From Sphingobacteriaceae bacterium (lineage in GTDB: Bacteria; Bacteroidota; Bacteroidia; B-17B0; Aurantibacillaceae), in NCBI GenBank assembly GCA_002319075.1, contig NVQB01000001.1, positions 1,488,001-1,552,000 of the forward strand: a stretch of DNA of 64,000 nt, given 5' to 3'. The position numbers and the translations under genes are program-made. The notes below the pieces were generated by a model that was given only the letters and a program-made list of their open reading frames with translations, was not told the DNA's origin and made no database searches. Positions 46,520-54,830 of the stretch are shown here, one piece after another (positions within the stretch are counted from its first letter, which is position 1; each line of letters starts with the position of its first letter).

Positions 46520-46527
46520 CGAATATA
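46520..46527 (-). promoter_or_regulatory. Variant -7 box for sucD
   Basis: CGAATATA (plus) reads TATATTCG on the minus strand, one base from TAnnTTTG, 18 nt before the ATG. Confidence 0.35.
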
Positions 46528-46614
46528 ATGATTTTTAATTTGCCACACTTGAAAGTTAAGCACAAAATTCTCTCTAATCTTGAGCAAACGCCTTGTGATG
46601 CCGGCAAATTATTT

Positions 46615-46622
46615 TACTTTCG
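46615..46622 (+). promoter_or_regulatory. Variant -7 box for rnhA
   Basis: TACTTTCG, one base from TAnnTTTG, ends 13 nt before the proposed TTG start at 46636. Confidence 0.35.
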
Positions 46623-46635
46623 CCTTTTTATTATT

Positions 46636-47103
46636 TTGGAAGATTTTATTGAATTATATACGGATGGTGCGGCCAGCGGCAATCCTGGTCCGGGAGGGTT
46701 TGGACTCGTGTTAAAATACAAAAACCACCGTAAAGAATTATACGGAGGTTTTAAACGCACAACCAATAACCGCATGGAACTTCTCGCTGTAATTGTTGGC
46801 CTTGAAAGCGTTACCAATAATGGTTTAAAAGTAAGAGTCTATTCCGACAGTAAATACGTCGTAGATGCCATTAATCTCAAATGGATAGTAGGTTGGCGAA
46901 AAACTGGTTTTAAGAATAAAGCCAATGTTGATTTATGGCAACGTTTTTTACGGGTGTATGATCCTACGAAACACGCATTTTTTTGGGTAAAAGGTCATGC
47001 CAGTAATGTGGAGAATAATCGCTGTGATCAATTGGCTGTTTTTGCCTCCAAACTGCCCAACGTACCTGTTGACGAAGGCTATGAGGCGATAAAGAGGGGG
47101 TGA
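46636..47103 (+). CDS. rnhA: Ribonuclease HI
   Basis: 155 residues from the proposed TTG start at 46636 (LEDFIELYTDG). The frame is open back to 46513 but contains no conserved RNase H sequence and holds a promoter-like box. The catalytic D10-E48-D71-D131 tetrad is complete (YTDGAASGNPGPGG, TTNNRMELLAV, VYSDSKYVVDA, NNRCDQLA), with H121 in WVKGHASN. It cleaves RNA in RNA/DNA hybrids. Divergent from sucD; its stop lies 1 bp from the convergent GWxTD gene. Confidence 0.92.
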   Translation: MEDFIELYTDGAASGNPGPGGFGLVLKYKNHRKELYGGFKRTTNNRMELLAVIVGLESVTNNGLKVRVYSDSKYVVDAINLKWIVGWRKTGFKNKANVDLWQRFLRVYDPTKHAFFWVKGHASNVENNRCDQLAVFASKLPNVPVDEGYEAIKRG

Positions 47104-47104
47104 T

Positions 47105-48376
47105 TTACCTTCTGTTATCCTGGTAAACTATTCCTTCGCGCCAGTATTCAACAGCAGTATACCAGTTCTCTTTATAAAATTGTGAGCGCTCCATAACAAA
47201 ATCATTATCCGAAAAAGGATTTTCAGTCTTATTAAAAATAACCCTTAGTGTATTAGGGTTTGCTTCATTGCCATACACCCAAATTTCGTCTTTCACACTT
47301 TTGTAGACATTTGTAGGCGGGCCAAACACAATGTAAATCATTCCCCTGTCTGTCTTCCATCCTTGCGCGTAACTACTGTAGTTTTTATTAGCCTCTTTAA
47401 CCCTTCCATAATAACGCTTCAGTAACTCGCGCGCCCTTTCGTTACTTCCGCCCAAAGACAACCAAAAATTATCAATGCAATTTTTTTTATCCGCAGCACC
47501 TTTACATTCATCAAATTCTTCTTTACTCATCAGGTAACGCGTACAATCAATCATTTCGTCACTTGTGCTTACACCGGGAAATGTTTTATCGTAGGTATAC
47601 AAACTTATACCTATATAACTCTGAAGATCTGTTTTTATATGATAGAATCCGCGCGTTGGCATGGTAAGGCGAAACTGATTTATACTCAAATTCAATACAA
47701 ACACACTGTCGGGTTTATATTTCAGTTCATCGGGTTTTTTTGTAGAAAAAGGAGGAAGAGCGGGACCAAACTCTTTAAAAAAACAATCTACTGTAACCTG
47801 TGAAATAGCCGGGTTAGCAAACTTTACAATAACTTCTTCTTCGGCAAAAAAATTATTTTTAAACGCTACGGTATCTCTAAGCGTTACGAGGAAATTTTGA
47901 TCACTGAAAGAATTTTGTTTGTAGATATTGATGCCCTGAGAATATTTTGTTCTGCGATTTTTATCAAAAATTTCAATATCCAGGTAATAATTATTTCCCC
48001 TGTAAGCTTTTAATCTAAACTGTGAATAAAGAGATTTTATTTTCACAAACTCTTCGCCCGCTCTGTCGCTCAGCATATAACTTCCACTATCCAGAATTTT
48101 TCTGGAATTGCGATCGCTTAAAAGTTTGTAGGTAATACGTATTTCTGCATAAAACGCTTTAGTGGTATCCGGACGCTTATACAAGAGGTTTTCATTTTTT
48201 ATCTGCAGGTAATTTGCAGTAACAGAGTCATTGATATGATAAGCTACCGCATTTACTTCCAATAAATCGCTATCTGGATTTACAAGACTTTTGGTAGGTT
48301 TGCTGGTATACTCCTTTTTCGACTGGCAGGCAGACAGAAGTACTGCCGTTAAAAAAAACAAAGTATGTCTGAACAA
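47105..48376 (-). CDS. GWxTD domain lipoprotein
   Basis: About 423 residues. The likely start is TTG 48376 (MFRHTLFFLTAVLLSACQSKKE), since TTGs at 48385/48388 fall next to a -7 box (48391-48398). The lipobox LLSAC makes it a lipoprotein. The N-terminal two thirds form an extended beta-sandwich set; the C-terminal domain has the name motif GWKTDRGMIYIVFGPP and DEIWVYG, ending FYKENWYTAVEYWREGIVYQ. GWxTD proteins are common and uncharacterised in Bacteroidota. Periplasmic or outer-membrane location expected. Confidence 0.9.
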   Translation of the reverse strand: MFRHTLFFLTAVLLSACQSKKEYTSKPTKSLVNPDSDLLEVNAVAYHINDSVTANYLQIKNENLLYKRPDTTKAFYAEIRITYKLLSDRNSRKILDSGSYMLSDRAGEEFVKIKSLYSQFRLKAYRGNNYYLDIEIFDKNRRTKYSQGINIYKQNSFSDQNFLVTLRDTVAFKNNFFAEEEVIVKFANPAISQVTVDCFFKEFGPALPPFSTKKPDELKYKPDSVFVLNLSINQFRLTMPTRGFYHIKTDLQSYIGISLYTYDKTFPGVSTSDEMIDCTRYLMSKEEFDECKGAADKKNCIDNFWLSLGGSNERARELLKRYYGRVKEANKNYSSYAQGWKTDRGMIYIVFGPPTNVYKSVKDEIWVYGNEANPNTLRVIFNKTENPFSDNDFVMERSQFYKENWYTAVEYWREGIVYQDNRR

Positions 48377-48390
48377 GTGCTTCAACAAAT

Positions 48391-48398
48391 CAAATTTA
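48391..48398 (-). promoter_or_regulatory. -7 promoter box for the GWxTD gene
   Basis: CAAATTTA (plus) is TAAATTTG on the minus strand (TAnnTTTG). It ends 14 nt before the TTG at 48376 and abuts the alternative TTG starts. Confidence 0.5.
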
Positions 48399-48493
48399 AC
48401 GAATAAAAACTATCTTTACTCTTCTCAAATTAAATTTTAATACAGGGGTAACACAGCGCTGCTGCTATCTCCATAAAAATAAAAGTTTACACC

Positions 48494-49150
48494 ATGCAAA
48501 AAACCATTAGTTTTTTAAAAGCTATAAAATCAAATAATAACCGCGATTGGTTTGAAAAAAATAAAGACCGATATCTTGAAGCAAAAGCAGAACATGAAGT
48601 TTTGATTGAACAGATCATTAAAGGCATTGTGAAATTTGATAAAAAGATTTCTCCCGAGATGAAAGCTAAAGATTGCGTGTTTAGAATTTATAAGGATGTA
48701 CGTTTTTCGAAAGACAAAACACCTTACAAAACAAATTTTGGCGCAAGCATGAATCCAGGAGGAAAAAAATCTTTGGAAGCAGGCTACTACCTGCATGTGG
48801 AGCCAGGAGCAAGCTTTTTAGCGGGCGGTGTTTATATGCCTGAACCAGAAATGCTAAATGCAATTCGCCAGGAAATAGATTACAATCCGGAACCGCTTTT
48901 TAAAATCCTCAAATCTGCTTCTTTTAAAAAATATTTTAAAGGCTTTGACGATGAAGGAAAATTAAAAACCGCGCCTAAAGGATTTGATAAAGATCATCCA
49001 AACCTGGAACTCCTTAAAAACAAACATTTTTTAGTGAGTTACCCTGTAAGTGATAAAGATCTTCAGTCTAATGAGTTTGAAAAACTTGTTGTTTCAGGTT
49101 TTAAGGCCATGCATCCTTTAATGGAGTATCTGCGCGAAGCCACTGCCTAA
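48494..49150 (+). CDS. DUF2461 family protein
   Basis: 218 residues matching the DUF2461/TIGR02453 family: NNRDWFEKNKDRY at the N-terminus, FRIYKDVRFSKDKTPYKTNFGA, GYYLHVEPGASFLAGGVYMPE and LLKNKHFLVSYPVSDKDLQ. The family is widespread and has no established function. No signal peptide. It stands alone between the divergent GWxTD gene and the convergent DUF486 gene. Confidence 0.93.
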   Translation: MQKTISFLKAIKSNNNRDWFEKNKDRYLEAKAEHEVLIEQIIKGIVKFDKKISPEMKAKDCVFRIYKDVRFSKDKTPYKTNFGASMNPGGKKSLEAGYYLHVEPGASFLAGGVYMPEPEMLNAIRQEIDYNPEPLFKILKSASFKKYFKGFDDEGKLKTAPKGFDKDHPNLELLKNKHFLVSYPVSDKDLQSNEFEKLVVSGFKAMHPLMEYLREATA

Positions 49151-49158
49151 AAGGATAG

Positions 49159-49178
49159 CGGGGAAAAGCCCGATTTTT
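49159..49178 (+). terminator. Weak candidate terminator after the DUF2461 gene
   Basis: Only a 4-bp stem CGGG / CCCG with loop GAAAAG, then ATTTTT. It is 9 nt past the stop at 49150. Confidence 0.3.
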
Positions 49179-49203
49179 ACTACGACTGAAAACAGAACTT
49201 TCT

Positions 49204-49578
49204 TTATTTTCGAAAGAAAAAATATACCGCGCCAAGTAAAAAGCCAAAACCAACAATGTGATTCCATTTTAATTCGTCGGTTTTAAAAAATACCAGCGTA
49301 AAAATTACAAAAACCGAAATCGAAATAACTTCCTGAATTAATTTCAATTGCCACATGTTAAATGGTCCGCCGTCTGTGGAACTACCTATTTTATTGGCGG
49401 GAACCATTAACGAATATTCAAACAAGGCAATTCCCCAACTAATAAGAATGGTAACTACCAGGCCCACATTTTTAAGCATGGGAAGATCTTTATACCGTAA
49501 ATGCCCATACCAGGCAATGGTCATAAATGTATTGGAAGCCATTAATAATAAAATGGTTTGAAGTCCCCGTGAAATCAT
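49204..49578 (-). CDS. DUF486 (DMT-superfamily) membrane protein
   Basis: 124 residues with four predicted helices. NTFMTIAWYGHLR, SWGIALFEYSLMVPANKIG and FNMWQLKLIQEVISISVFVIF are typical of DUF486, a half-size member of the drug/metabolite transporter superfamily; no substrate is known. Its ATG overlaps the MarC stop (ATGA, 4-nt overlap at 49575-49578), so the two are translationally coupled. Confidence 0.93.
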   Translation of the reverse strand: MISRGLQTILLLMASNTFMTIAWYGHLRYKDLPMLKNVGLVVTILISWGIALFEYSLMVPANKIGSSTDGGPFNMWQLKLIQEVISISVFVIFTLVFFKTDELKWNHIVGFGFLLGAVYFFFRK

Positions 49579-50147
49579 AAGCCTGTGTATTTTCTAAATA
49601 ATTTAATGGCCAGTGCCAGCAAAACAATGCCAAAAACTTTTTTAATAATGGCAATCCCTCCCACTCCGAGCAATCTCTCAAGTAAATTTAAATAGCGTAA
49701 AACGAAATAAACAATTACCACATTTATAACGATTGCTATAATGATGGATAATAAATTATATTCTGCGCGAATGGATAATAAAGTTGTAAGGGTGCCTGTG
49801 CCTGCAATTAAGGGGAAAGCCAAGGGTACCACGGATGCCGTAGCGGGAACTTCGTCGCGGTAAATTTTAATTCCCAGGATCATTTCTAATGCAATAAAGA
49901 ATAATACGAAAGAACCGGCAATTGCAAAATCGCCTTCTGTAATGCCAATAATTCCCAGTATGCTTTGTCCAACAAACAAAAACACAATCATAATTGCCAA
50001 TGATACCCAGGAAGCCTTAAAAGCATTAATGCTTCCGGCGCTTTGTTTCAAATTAAGAATAACAGGAATAGACCCTACTACATCAATAACAGCAAAAAGC
50101 ACTGTTGTGACCTTTAAAATTTCAACAACATCAAACACGAGACCCAT
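49575..50147 (-). CDS. MarC family integral membrane protein
   Basis: 190 residues with six hydrophobic segments; FAVIDVVGSIPVILNLK, AGSFVLFFIALEMILGI and VVPLAFPLIAGTGTLTTLLSI are MarC/UPF0056 signatures. MarC was once linked to multiple antibiotic resistance, which later work did not support; the function is unknown. Four-nt overlap with the DUF486 gene downstream. A TAGCTTTG box on the minus strand (50152-50159) lies only 4 nt before the ATG. Confidence 0.93.
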   Translation of the reverse strand: MGLVFDVVEILKVTTVLFAVIDVVGSIPVILNLKQSAGSINAFKASWVSLAIMIVFLFVGQSILGIIGITEGDFAIAGSFVLFFIALEMILGIKIYRDEVPATASVVPLAFPLIAGTGTLTTLLSIRAEYNLLSIIIAIVINVVIVYFVLRYLNLLERLLGVGGIAIIKKVFGIVLLALAIKLFRKYTGL

Positions 50148-50250
50148 GCAGCAAAGCTAATTATTAGAAATTATCTATCAAAGATTTAAGTTTTTTAAAC
50201 CCCGTAATTAGAGGGGAATTCTTTATTTTTATGGAGTTATCTTTAATCCT

Positions 50251-52866
50251 ATGGAGAAGAAATATAAGTTCAAAAGTCTTCAGACATTTTGTAACAACGA
50301 ATGGATGGTAAACAATCAAAAACGCTATCGCAGCGTTTTCGACAAAGCGGAGATCGACTACATTCGTGTTGAACTTGCCATTTACAATAAGCTGTTTGAC
50401 GAAGAAGACTGGAACACAAAAATAAATTTAAAATGTTCTGATCTTTCAGGTCAGCTAGAATATTGTAACCGTGAACTGGAGATCAGTATTAAAAAGGAAG
50501 AAAATATTTTTTATGTCCGCGACGGTTGGGGTGTAGAAACAAAAGGCACCTTCTGGAAAAAAGGAAGTTACAAATGGGAGGCATTCATCGACAGTATTTT
50601 AGTTGGCGAACGGATTTTCCATATCAATGAAGTTGCTCTTGTTACTACAAGTTCTAATCCCTACCTCGAAATTGAGCACATAAAACTTTTTAATAGCGAC
50701 ATTCATGGCTGGCAAGACAAAGACCGTAAATACCTAAAGAGCTTCGATAAAAAAACAACCAAGTATGTATGGGCGGAAATAAAATTTAAAAATCTCACAA
50801 GTCTGGATTACCATTACGAACTGTTTCTTAATTTTTACGACGATGCAGGACAATCAAAAGCCTCGCTCATACAGAATGGTTACATTGAACCTGGTAAAGA
50901 ACAGCTCAGCTATATTTTTGAAAAAGCCTGGGGAAGCGACACGCCAGGCATCTGGACAGACGATCGTTATCTTTTAGAAATTGTTTTTAATGATGTTTTA
51001 ATTGCAGCTGCGGCATTCAATTGCGGTGATTCAGAAGAGGAAGGCGACACGCCGATTCTAAAAACAATTGAGCAAACACTTGCGTCAGGTGCCTCTTTCA
51101 GCAGTCAGAATTCTAAGGCCGAAGACCCTGCTGGAACAAAAACACTGGAAGAATTATTAGCAGAACTCGATGCATTGATCGGATTGGAAAATGTAAAAAA
51201 ATCTATCCGTGAGAATATTACTTATTTAAAGTTTACTAAACTCAGAAAAGAGAAAGGATTCTCTGACTCTGCAAAACTCTCCCTGCACAGCATCTTTACC
51301 GGGAATCCGGGCACTGGAAAAACAACAGTTGTAAAAATGCTCGGCAGAATTTATAATAAAATGGGCCTTTTAAGTAAAGGCCATGTAGTAGAAGTTGATC
51401 GTGCCGCACTTGTTGGTGAATACATTGGCCAAACCGCACCGAAAACAAAAAAAATAATTGAACAAGCGCGGGGCGGAATTCTTTTTATAGACGAAGCTTA
51501 TTCTCTTGCTCGTTCAGATGATGATAGTAAAGATTTCGGAAAAGAAGTTATTGAAATTCTCCTGAAAGAAATGAGTGATGGTCCGGGTGACATTGCCATT
51601 ATAGGTGCCGGATATCCTAAGCAAATAAAAAATTTCATAGATAGTAATCCTGGTTTAAAATCGCGCTTCACCGATTATTTTCATTTCGATGATTATTTAC
51701 CGGAAGAACTTTTCCAGATTGCGCTTTATTCTGCATCGCAACGCGAAGTTAAATTTTCCCCCGAAGCTGAATTTTATTTGAAAGAACAATTAACGGAAGC
51801 CTATCGCAAACGCGACGATCATTTTGGCAATGCGCGATTTGTAAATGCAGTAGTAGATGAAGCGAAGCAGGACATGGGTTTACGTTTAATGAAATCTGCC
51901 AGCCTGGATGATCTTTCCAACGATGAACTTTCTACCATTTTAGTGGAAGACATGGAACAGGTTTTCCATACAGAACAAAAGAAAAAATTACAGCTCTCCA
52001 TCAATGATAAACAATTAAACGAAGCACTTGCCGAATTGAATGAATTGGTAGGCATGGACAAAATCAAACAAGACGTTCACGAGCTCATTAAACTTATTCG
52101 TTTTTATAATGAAACCGGAAAAGACGTTGTGAATAAATTTTCGTTGCATTCGATCTTTACGGGAAATCCCGGCACGGGCAAAACAACGCTTGCCAGAATT
52201 ATGGCCAAGATCTATAAGGCTTTAGGCATCCTCGAACGTGGTCACGTTGTAGAAGTAGACCGGGAAGGGCTTGTTGCAGGGTATGTAGGACAAACTGCCA
52301 TTAAAACATCAGGAGTAATTGATGATGCCATGGGAGGTATTTTATTTATTGATGAAGCTTATGCTTTAGCCACAAAAAATTCATCCAATGATTTCGGACA
52401 GGAAGCCATCCAGGTTATTTTAAAACGCATGGAAGACCTTCGCGGAAAATTCGGAGTTATCGTGGCCGGCTATACAGACAACATGCACCTCTTTATCGAA
52501 AGTAACCCAGGATTTAAATCGCGTTTTGATAAAACATTTGTTTTCGAAGACTACACGGCTCCACAACTCTGGGACATTACACAAAACCTGTTGAAGAAGG
52601 AAGGTTTGACTGCAAGTGCCGATGCTGAAGCACATTTAAAAGGCTACCTTCTTGAATTGTATGAAACGCGTGATAAATTTTTCGGTAACGCACGAACAGC
52701 ACGACAACTTGTAGGAGATGTTGTGATGAAGCAAAATTTACGCCTCGCTTCGATCCCAGCCGATGTGCGTAATAAAAATGATCTCTCATTGCTTGCTTTT
52801 GAAGATGTGAAACATTTGCACATCGGTACTCAAGGCAGCAGGCCTTCGTTGGGTTTTAAAATTTAA
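50251..52866 (+). CDS. Double CbxX/CfxQ AAA+ ATPase with tandem N-terminal beta domains
   Basis: 871 residues. Two related modules of about 120 residues come first (NQKRYRSVFDKAEIDYIRVEL near 22-42; DKDRKYLKSFDKKTTKYVWAEI near 156-177), then two AAA+ domains of the CbxX/CfxQ family. AAA1: Walker A GNPGTGKTT (351-359), Walker B ILFIDEAY (410-417), and SNPGLKSRF. AAA2: Walker A 638-646, ILFIDEAYAL, SNPGFKSRF. Both keep Walker and arginine-finger residues, so both look active. Relatives include CbbX (Rubisco activase) and EccA; the target here is unknown. It is followed 4 nt later by a small membrane protein, probably co-transcribed. Confidence 0.9.
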   Translation: MEKKYKFKSLQTFCNNEWMVNNQKRYRSVFDKAEIDYIRVELAIYNKLFDEEDWNTKINLKCSDLSGQLEYCNRELEISIKKEENIFYVRDGWGVETKGTFWKKGSYKWEAFIDSILVGERIFHINEVALVTTSSNPYLEIEHIKLFNSDIHGWQDKDRKYLKSFDKKTTKYVWAEIKFKNLTSLDYHYELFLNFYDDAGQSKASLIQNGYIEPGKEQLSYIFEKAWGSDTPGIWTDDRYLLEIVFNDVLIAAAAFNCGDSEEEGDTPILKTIEQTLASGASFSSQNSKAEDPAGTKTLEELLAELDALIGLENVKKSIRENITYLKFTKLRKEKGFSDSAKLSLHSIFTGNPGTGKTTVVKMLGRIYNKMGLLSKGHVVEVDRAALVGEYIGQTAPKTKKIIEQARGGILFIDEAYSLARSDDDSKDFGKEVIEILLKEMSDGPGDIAIIGAGYPKQIKNFIDSNPGLKSRFTDYFHFDDYLPEELFQIALYSASQREVKFSPEAEFYLKEQLTEAYRKRDDHFGNARFVNAVVDEAKQDMGLRLMKSASLDDLSNDELSTILVEDMEQVFHTEQKKKLQLSINDKQLNEALAELNELVGMDKIKQDVHELIKLIRFYNETGKDVVNKFSLHSIFTGNPGTGKTTLARIMAKIYKALGILERGHVVEVDREGLVAGYVGQTAIKTSGVIDDAMGGILFIDEAYALATKNSSNDFGQEAIQVILKRMEDLRGKFGVIVAGYTDNMHLFIESNPGFKSRFDKTFVFEDYTAPQLWDITQNLLKKEGLTASADAEAHLKGYLLELYETRDKFFGNARTARQLVGDVVMKQNLRLASIPADVRNKNDLSLLAFEDVKHLHIGTQGSRPSLGFKI

Positions 52867-52870
52867 AAAA

Positions 52871-53209
52871 ATGCGGCATGTAAAACCTCTTCTTCATCCC
52901 AAACATTACGCGCAACGCGTTTTCAAAAACGCCTTAGCCGGATTTATTATGCTTGCAATTTCGCTTGCTATCGGAATGATTGGTTACCATTATTATTTTG
53001 CATTAAACTGGGTAGATAGCCTGTATAACGCCAGCATGATCTTAACCGGCATGGGCCCTGTAGATAAAGCCATTAACGATGAGGGTAAGCTATTTGCCTC
53101 TTTTTACGCGATATACAGTGGTGTAACTTTTTTAACAAGCGTAGCAGTGATACTTGGTCCGGTTGTACATCGTTTTCTTCACAGGTTTAAAATTGAAGTA
53201 GAGGAATAA
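52871..53209 (+). CDS. Small 2-TM protein resembling a K+-channel pore module
   Basis: 112 residues: TM1 (ALAGFIMLAISLAIGMIGYHYYF), a re-entrant-like stretch WVDSLYNASMILTGMGPVD, then TM2 (FASFYAIYSGVTFLTSVAVIL) and a basic tail PVVHRFLHRFKIE. The layout is that of 2-TM potassium channels, but TGMGPVD replaces the TVGYGD filter. I recall similar proteins annotated as two-pore-domain K+ channel family; that label is weak. It follows the double AAA+ gene after 4 nt. Confidence 0.7.
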   Translation: MRHVKPLLHPKHYAQRVFKNALAGFIMLAISLAIGMIGYHYYFALNWVDSLYNASMILTGMGPVDKAINDEGKLFASFYAIYSGVTFLTSVAVILGPVVHRFLHRFKIEVEE

Positions 53210-53231
53210 TAAAATTGTAGTAAATTAGTAT

Positions 53232-53411
53232 ATGCTTATATCACTTAAAGTAAACGATAATAAGGCCAAATTATTTGTCGATTTTTTAAAGAATCCTGAT
53301 TCTGTTAAGATAAATAGATCAGAAGTAGATGGCAGCCGCATTATAGGTCTTTTAAAAAAGCGTTTCACTAAATATGCGAAAAATCCTTCTGCTACGGTAA
53401 TTGGCCCTTAA
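53232..53411 (+). CDS. Short antitoxin-like protein, probably truncated by a nonsense codon
   Basis: 59 residues from ATG 53232 (MLISLKVNDNKAKLFVDFLK, then NPDSVKINRSEVDG). The size, charge and position in front of a RelE/ParE-like remnant suggest an antitoxin. After the TAA at 53409-53411 the same frame continues for 11 codons (ALEKLKVEYGR) to a TGA at 53445, overlapping the toxin start as intact pairs often do. This hints that the original antitoxin was about 71 residues and has suffered a premature stop. The family is not named with confidence. Confidence 0.5.
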   Translation: MLISLKVNDNKAKLFVDFLKNPDSVKINRSEVDGSRIIGLLKKRFTKYAKNPSATVIGP

Positions 53412-53436
53412 GCACTTGAAAAATTGAAAGTAGAAT

Positions 53437-53733
53437 ATGGACGTTGAAATTAACTTTCCTTTATCGGCGGAAAGACATCTGGAAAATACCATTGATTATT
53501 ACCAACAAATAAATATCCCTTTAGCTCGCAGGTTCTACAAAGAATTTTATGGCTTGATTGCATTATTGAAATCAATCCTTCTTCCAAAAAATTCAATGAA
53601 CTTAGAACTAGCAAACTAAACTTTTTATGCATCTAATTCATTACATACTCCTAAAAACTCAAACGTCGTTGTAATAAATGCTTTAGCATTTGTAAAGCAA
53701 TCAAGAACCGACTACCCTAATTTAACCCAATAA
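53437..53733 (+). pseudogene. RelE/ParE-type toxin remnant with several frameshifts
   Basis: It starts at ATG 53437 with a ParE/RelE-like N-terminus (SAERHLENTIDYYQQ, then RRFYKEFYGLIALL). The continuation appears piecemeal in other frames: IEINPSSKKFNELRTSKLN from 53565 (shifted), MHLIHYILLKTQTS from 53627 (shifted again) and VVVINALAFVKQSRTDYP from 53665 (back in the first frame), ending at TAA 53731. The order matches a normal toxin: helix pair, strand with an arginine, then a VVxIxALxHxxRxP-like C-terminus. At least three frame changes mean no functional toxin. Confidence 0.7.
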
Positions 53734-53744
53734 TAATATCCATT

Positions 53745-54830
53745 ATGCCATCCGTTATCATACTCTGCGCTCACCGCCCGAAACGCTCTCCCAGCCAGCG
53801 ATATCGCTTTGAACAATACTTAACTTTTTTAGAGCAACAGGGATTTTATTTTACCTTCTCTTATCTTTTAAACGAAGAGGATGACATCACTTTTTATTCG
53901 CAGGGGAATATTTTAGCCAAGGTTTTTATTTTACTGAAGTCGGTTCTTAGAAGAATAAAAGATGTTTTTCGTTTTAAAAACTACGATATTATTTTTATTC
54001 AACGCGAGACTTCTTTTTTCGGAACTGCTTACTTTGAAAAATGCGCGAGAAAATCGGGTGCGTACGTTATTTTTGATTTTGACGATAGCATCTGGCTGGC
54101 AGACACGAGTCCAGGAAATAAAAAATGGGAGTTTATCAAGAAACCCGAAAAATTTTTCGAGGCGATTTCCCGCGCCAATATAGTAATTGCCGGTAATGCT
54201 TACCTTGCCGATAAAGCAAAGGATGTAAACCTGCATACAGTTGTTATTCCCACAACTATCGATACAAATTTTCATATACCCAAGCCGGAATTAAGGAATA
54301 AAGAGGTTTTAACTATAGGTTGGAGCGGTAGCATTAGTACTATTAAACATTTCGAGACTTTGCTTCCGGTTTTGGTGAAGATAAAAGATCGCTATAAAGA
54401 AAAGGTAAAATTTAAAATTCTCGGAGATAAAACGTATTCAAATCCACTGTTAGAGATAGAAGCCTTGGGCTGGACAGAAAATACAGAAGTTGATATCATA
54501 AACTCTTTTGACATTGGCCTTATGCCTTTGCCAGACGATGAATGGGCTAAAGGCAAATGCGGACTCAAAGCCCTGTCGTATATGGCTTGTGAAGTCCCTT
54601 CGGTTTTAAGCCCTGTGGGTGTTAACACTACTATTATTCAGAATGGCGTGAACGGATTTCTTGCTACAAATGAACAGGAATGGTTTGATATTCTTTCACA
54701 ACTGATCGAAAATAAAGAACTAAGAAGTACTATTGGCAAGGCCGGAAGGGAAACGGTACTTAAAAAGTATTCGGTGGATGCACAAAAATATAATTATCTC
54801 AGCATCTTTAAACATGCAAAACAGCGTTGA
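53745..54830 (+). CDS. Glycosyltransferase, GT-B fold (family 4-like)
   Basis: 361 residues. N-terminal Rossmann domain (MPSVIILCAHRPKRSPSQRYRFEQYL), FDFDDSIWLAD and NIVIAGNAYLADKAK; C-terminal donor domain with TIGWSGSISTIKHFETLLPVL, MPLPDDEWAKGKCGLKALSYMACEVP and SPVGVN, as in glycosyltransferase groups 1/4. The acidic motif region (KGKCGLKALSYMACEVPSVLS) is intact. Likely transfers a sugar in surface polysaccharide synthesis; donor and acceptor unknown. Start at ATG 53745. Its last 17 nt overlap the DUF1801 gene. Confidence 0.88.
   Translation: MPSVIILCAHRPKRSPSQRYRFEQYLTFLEQQGFYFTFSYLLNEEDDITFYSQGNILAKVFILLKSVLRRIKDVFRFKNYDIIFIQRETSFFGTAYFEKCARKSGAYVIFDFDDSIWLADTSPGNKKWEFIKKPEKFFEAISRANIVIAGNAYLADKAKDVNLHTVVIPTTIDTNFHIPKPELRNKEVLTIGWSGSISTIKHFETLLPVLVKIKDRYKEKVKFKILGDKTYSNPLLEIEALGWTENTEVDIINSFDIGLMPLPDDEWAKGKCGLKALSYMACEVPSVLSPVGVNTTIIQNGVNGFLATNEQEWFDILSQLIENKELRSTIGKAGRETVLKKYSVDAQKYNYLSIFKHAKQR

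Noticed and set aside
46513-46635. Long N-terminus of RNase HI
   Set aside because: Not similar to RNase H proteins and overlaps the promoter-like box; treated as non-coding.
50152-50159. TAGCTTTG (minus strand) as a MarC promoter
   Set aside because: It lies only 4 nt before the ATG, which would make a leaderless transcript; a chance match is as likely, so no feature was entered.
53627-53733. Separate small gene after the toxin remnant
   Set aside because: The fragments in different frames fit the order of a single RelE/ParE toxin, so a decayed gene explains them better.
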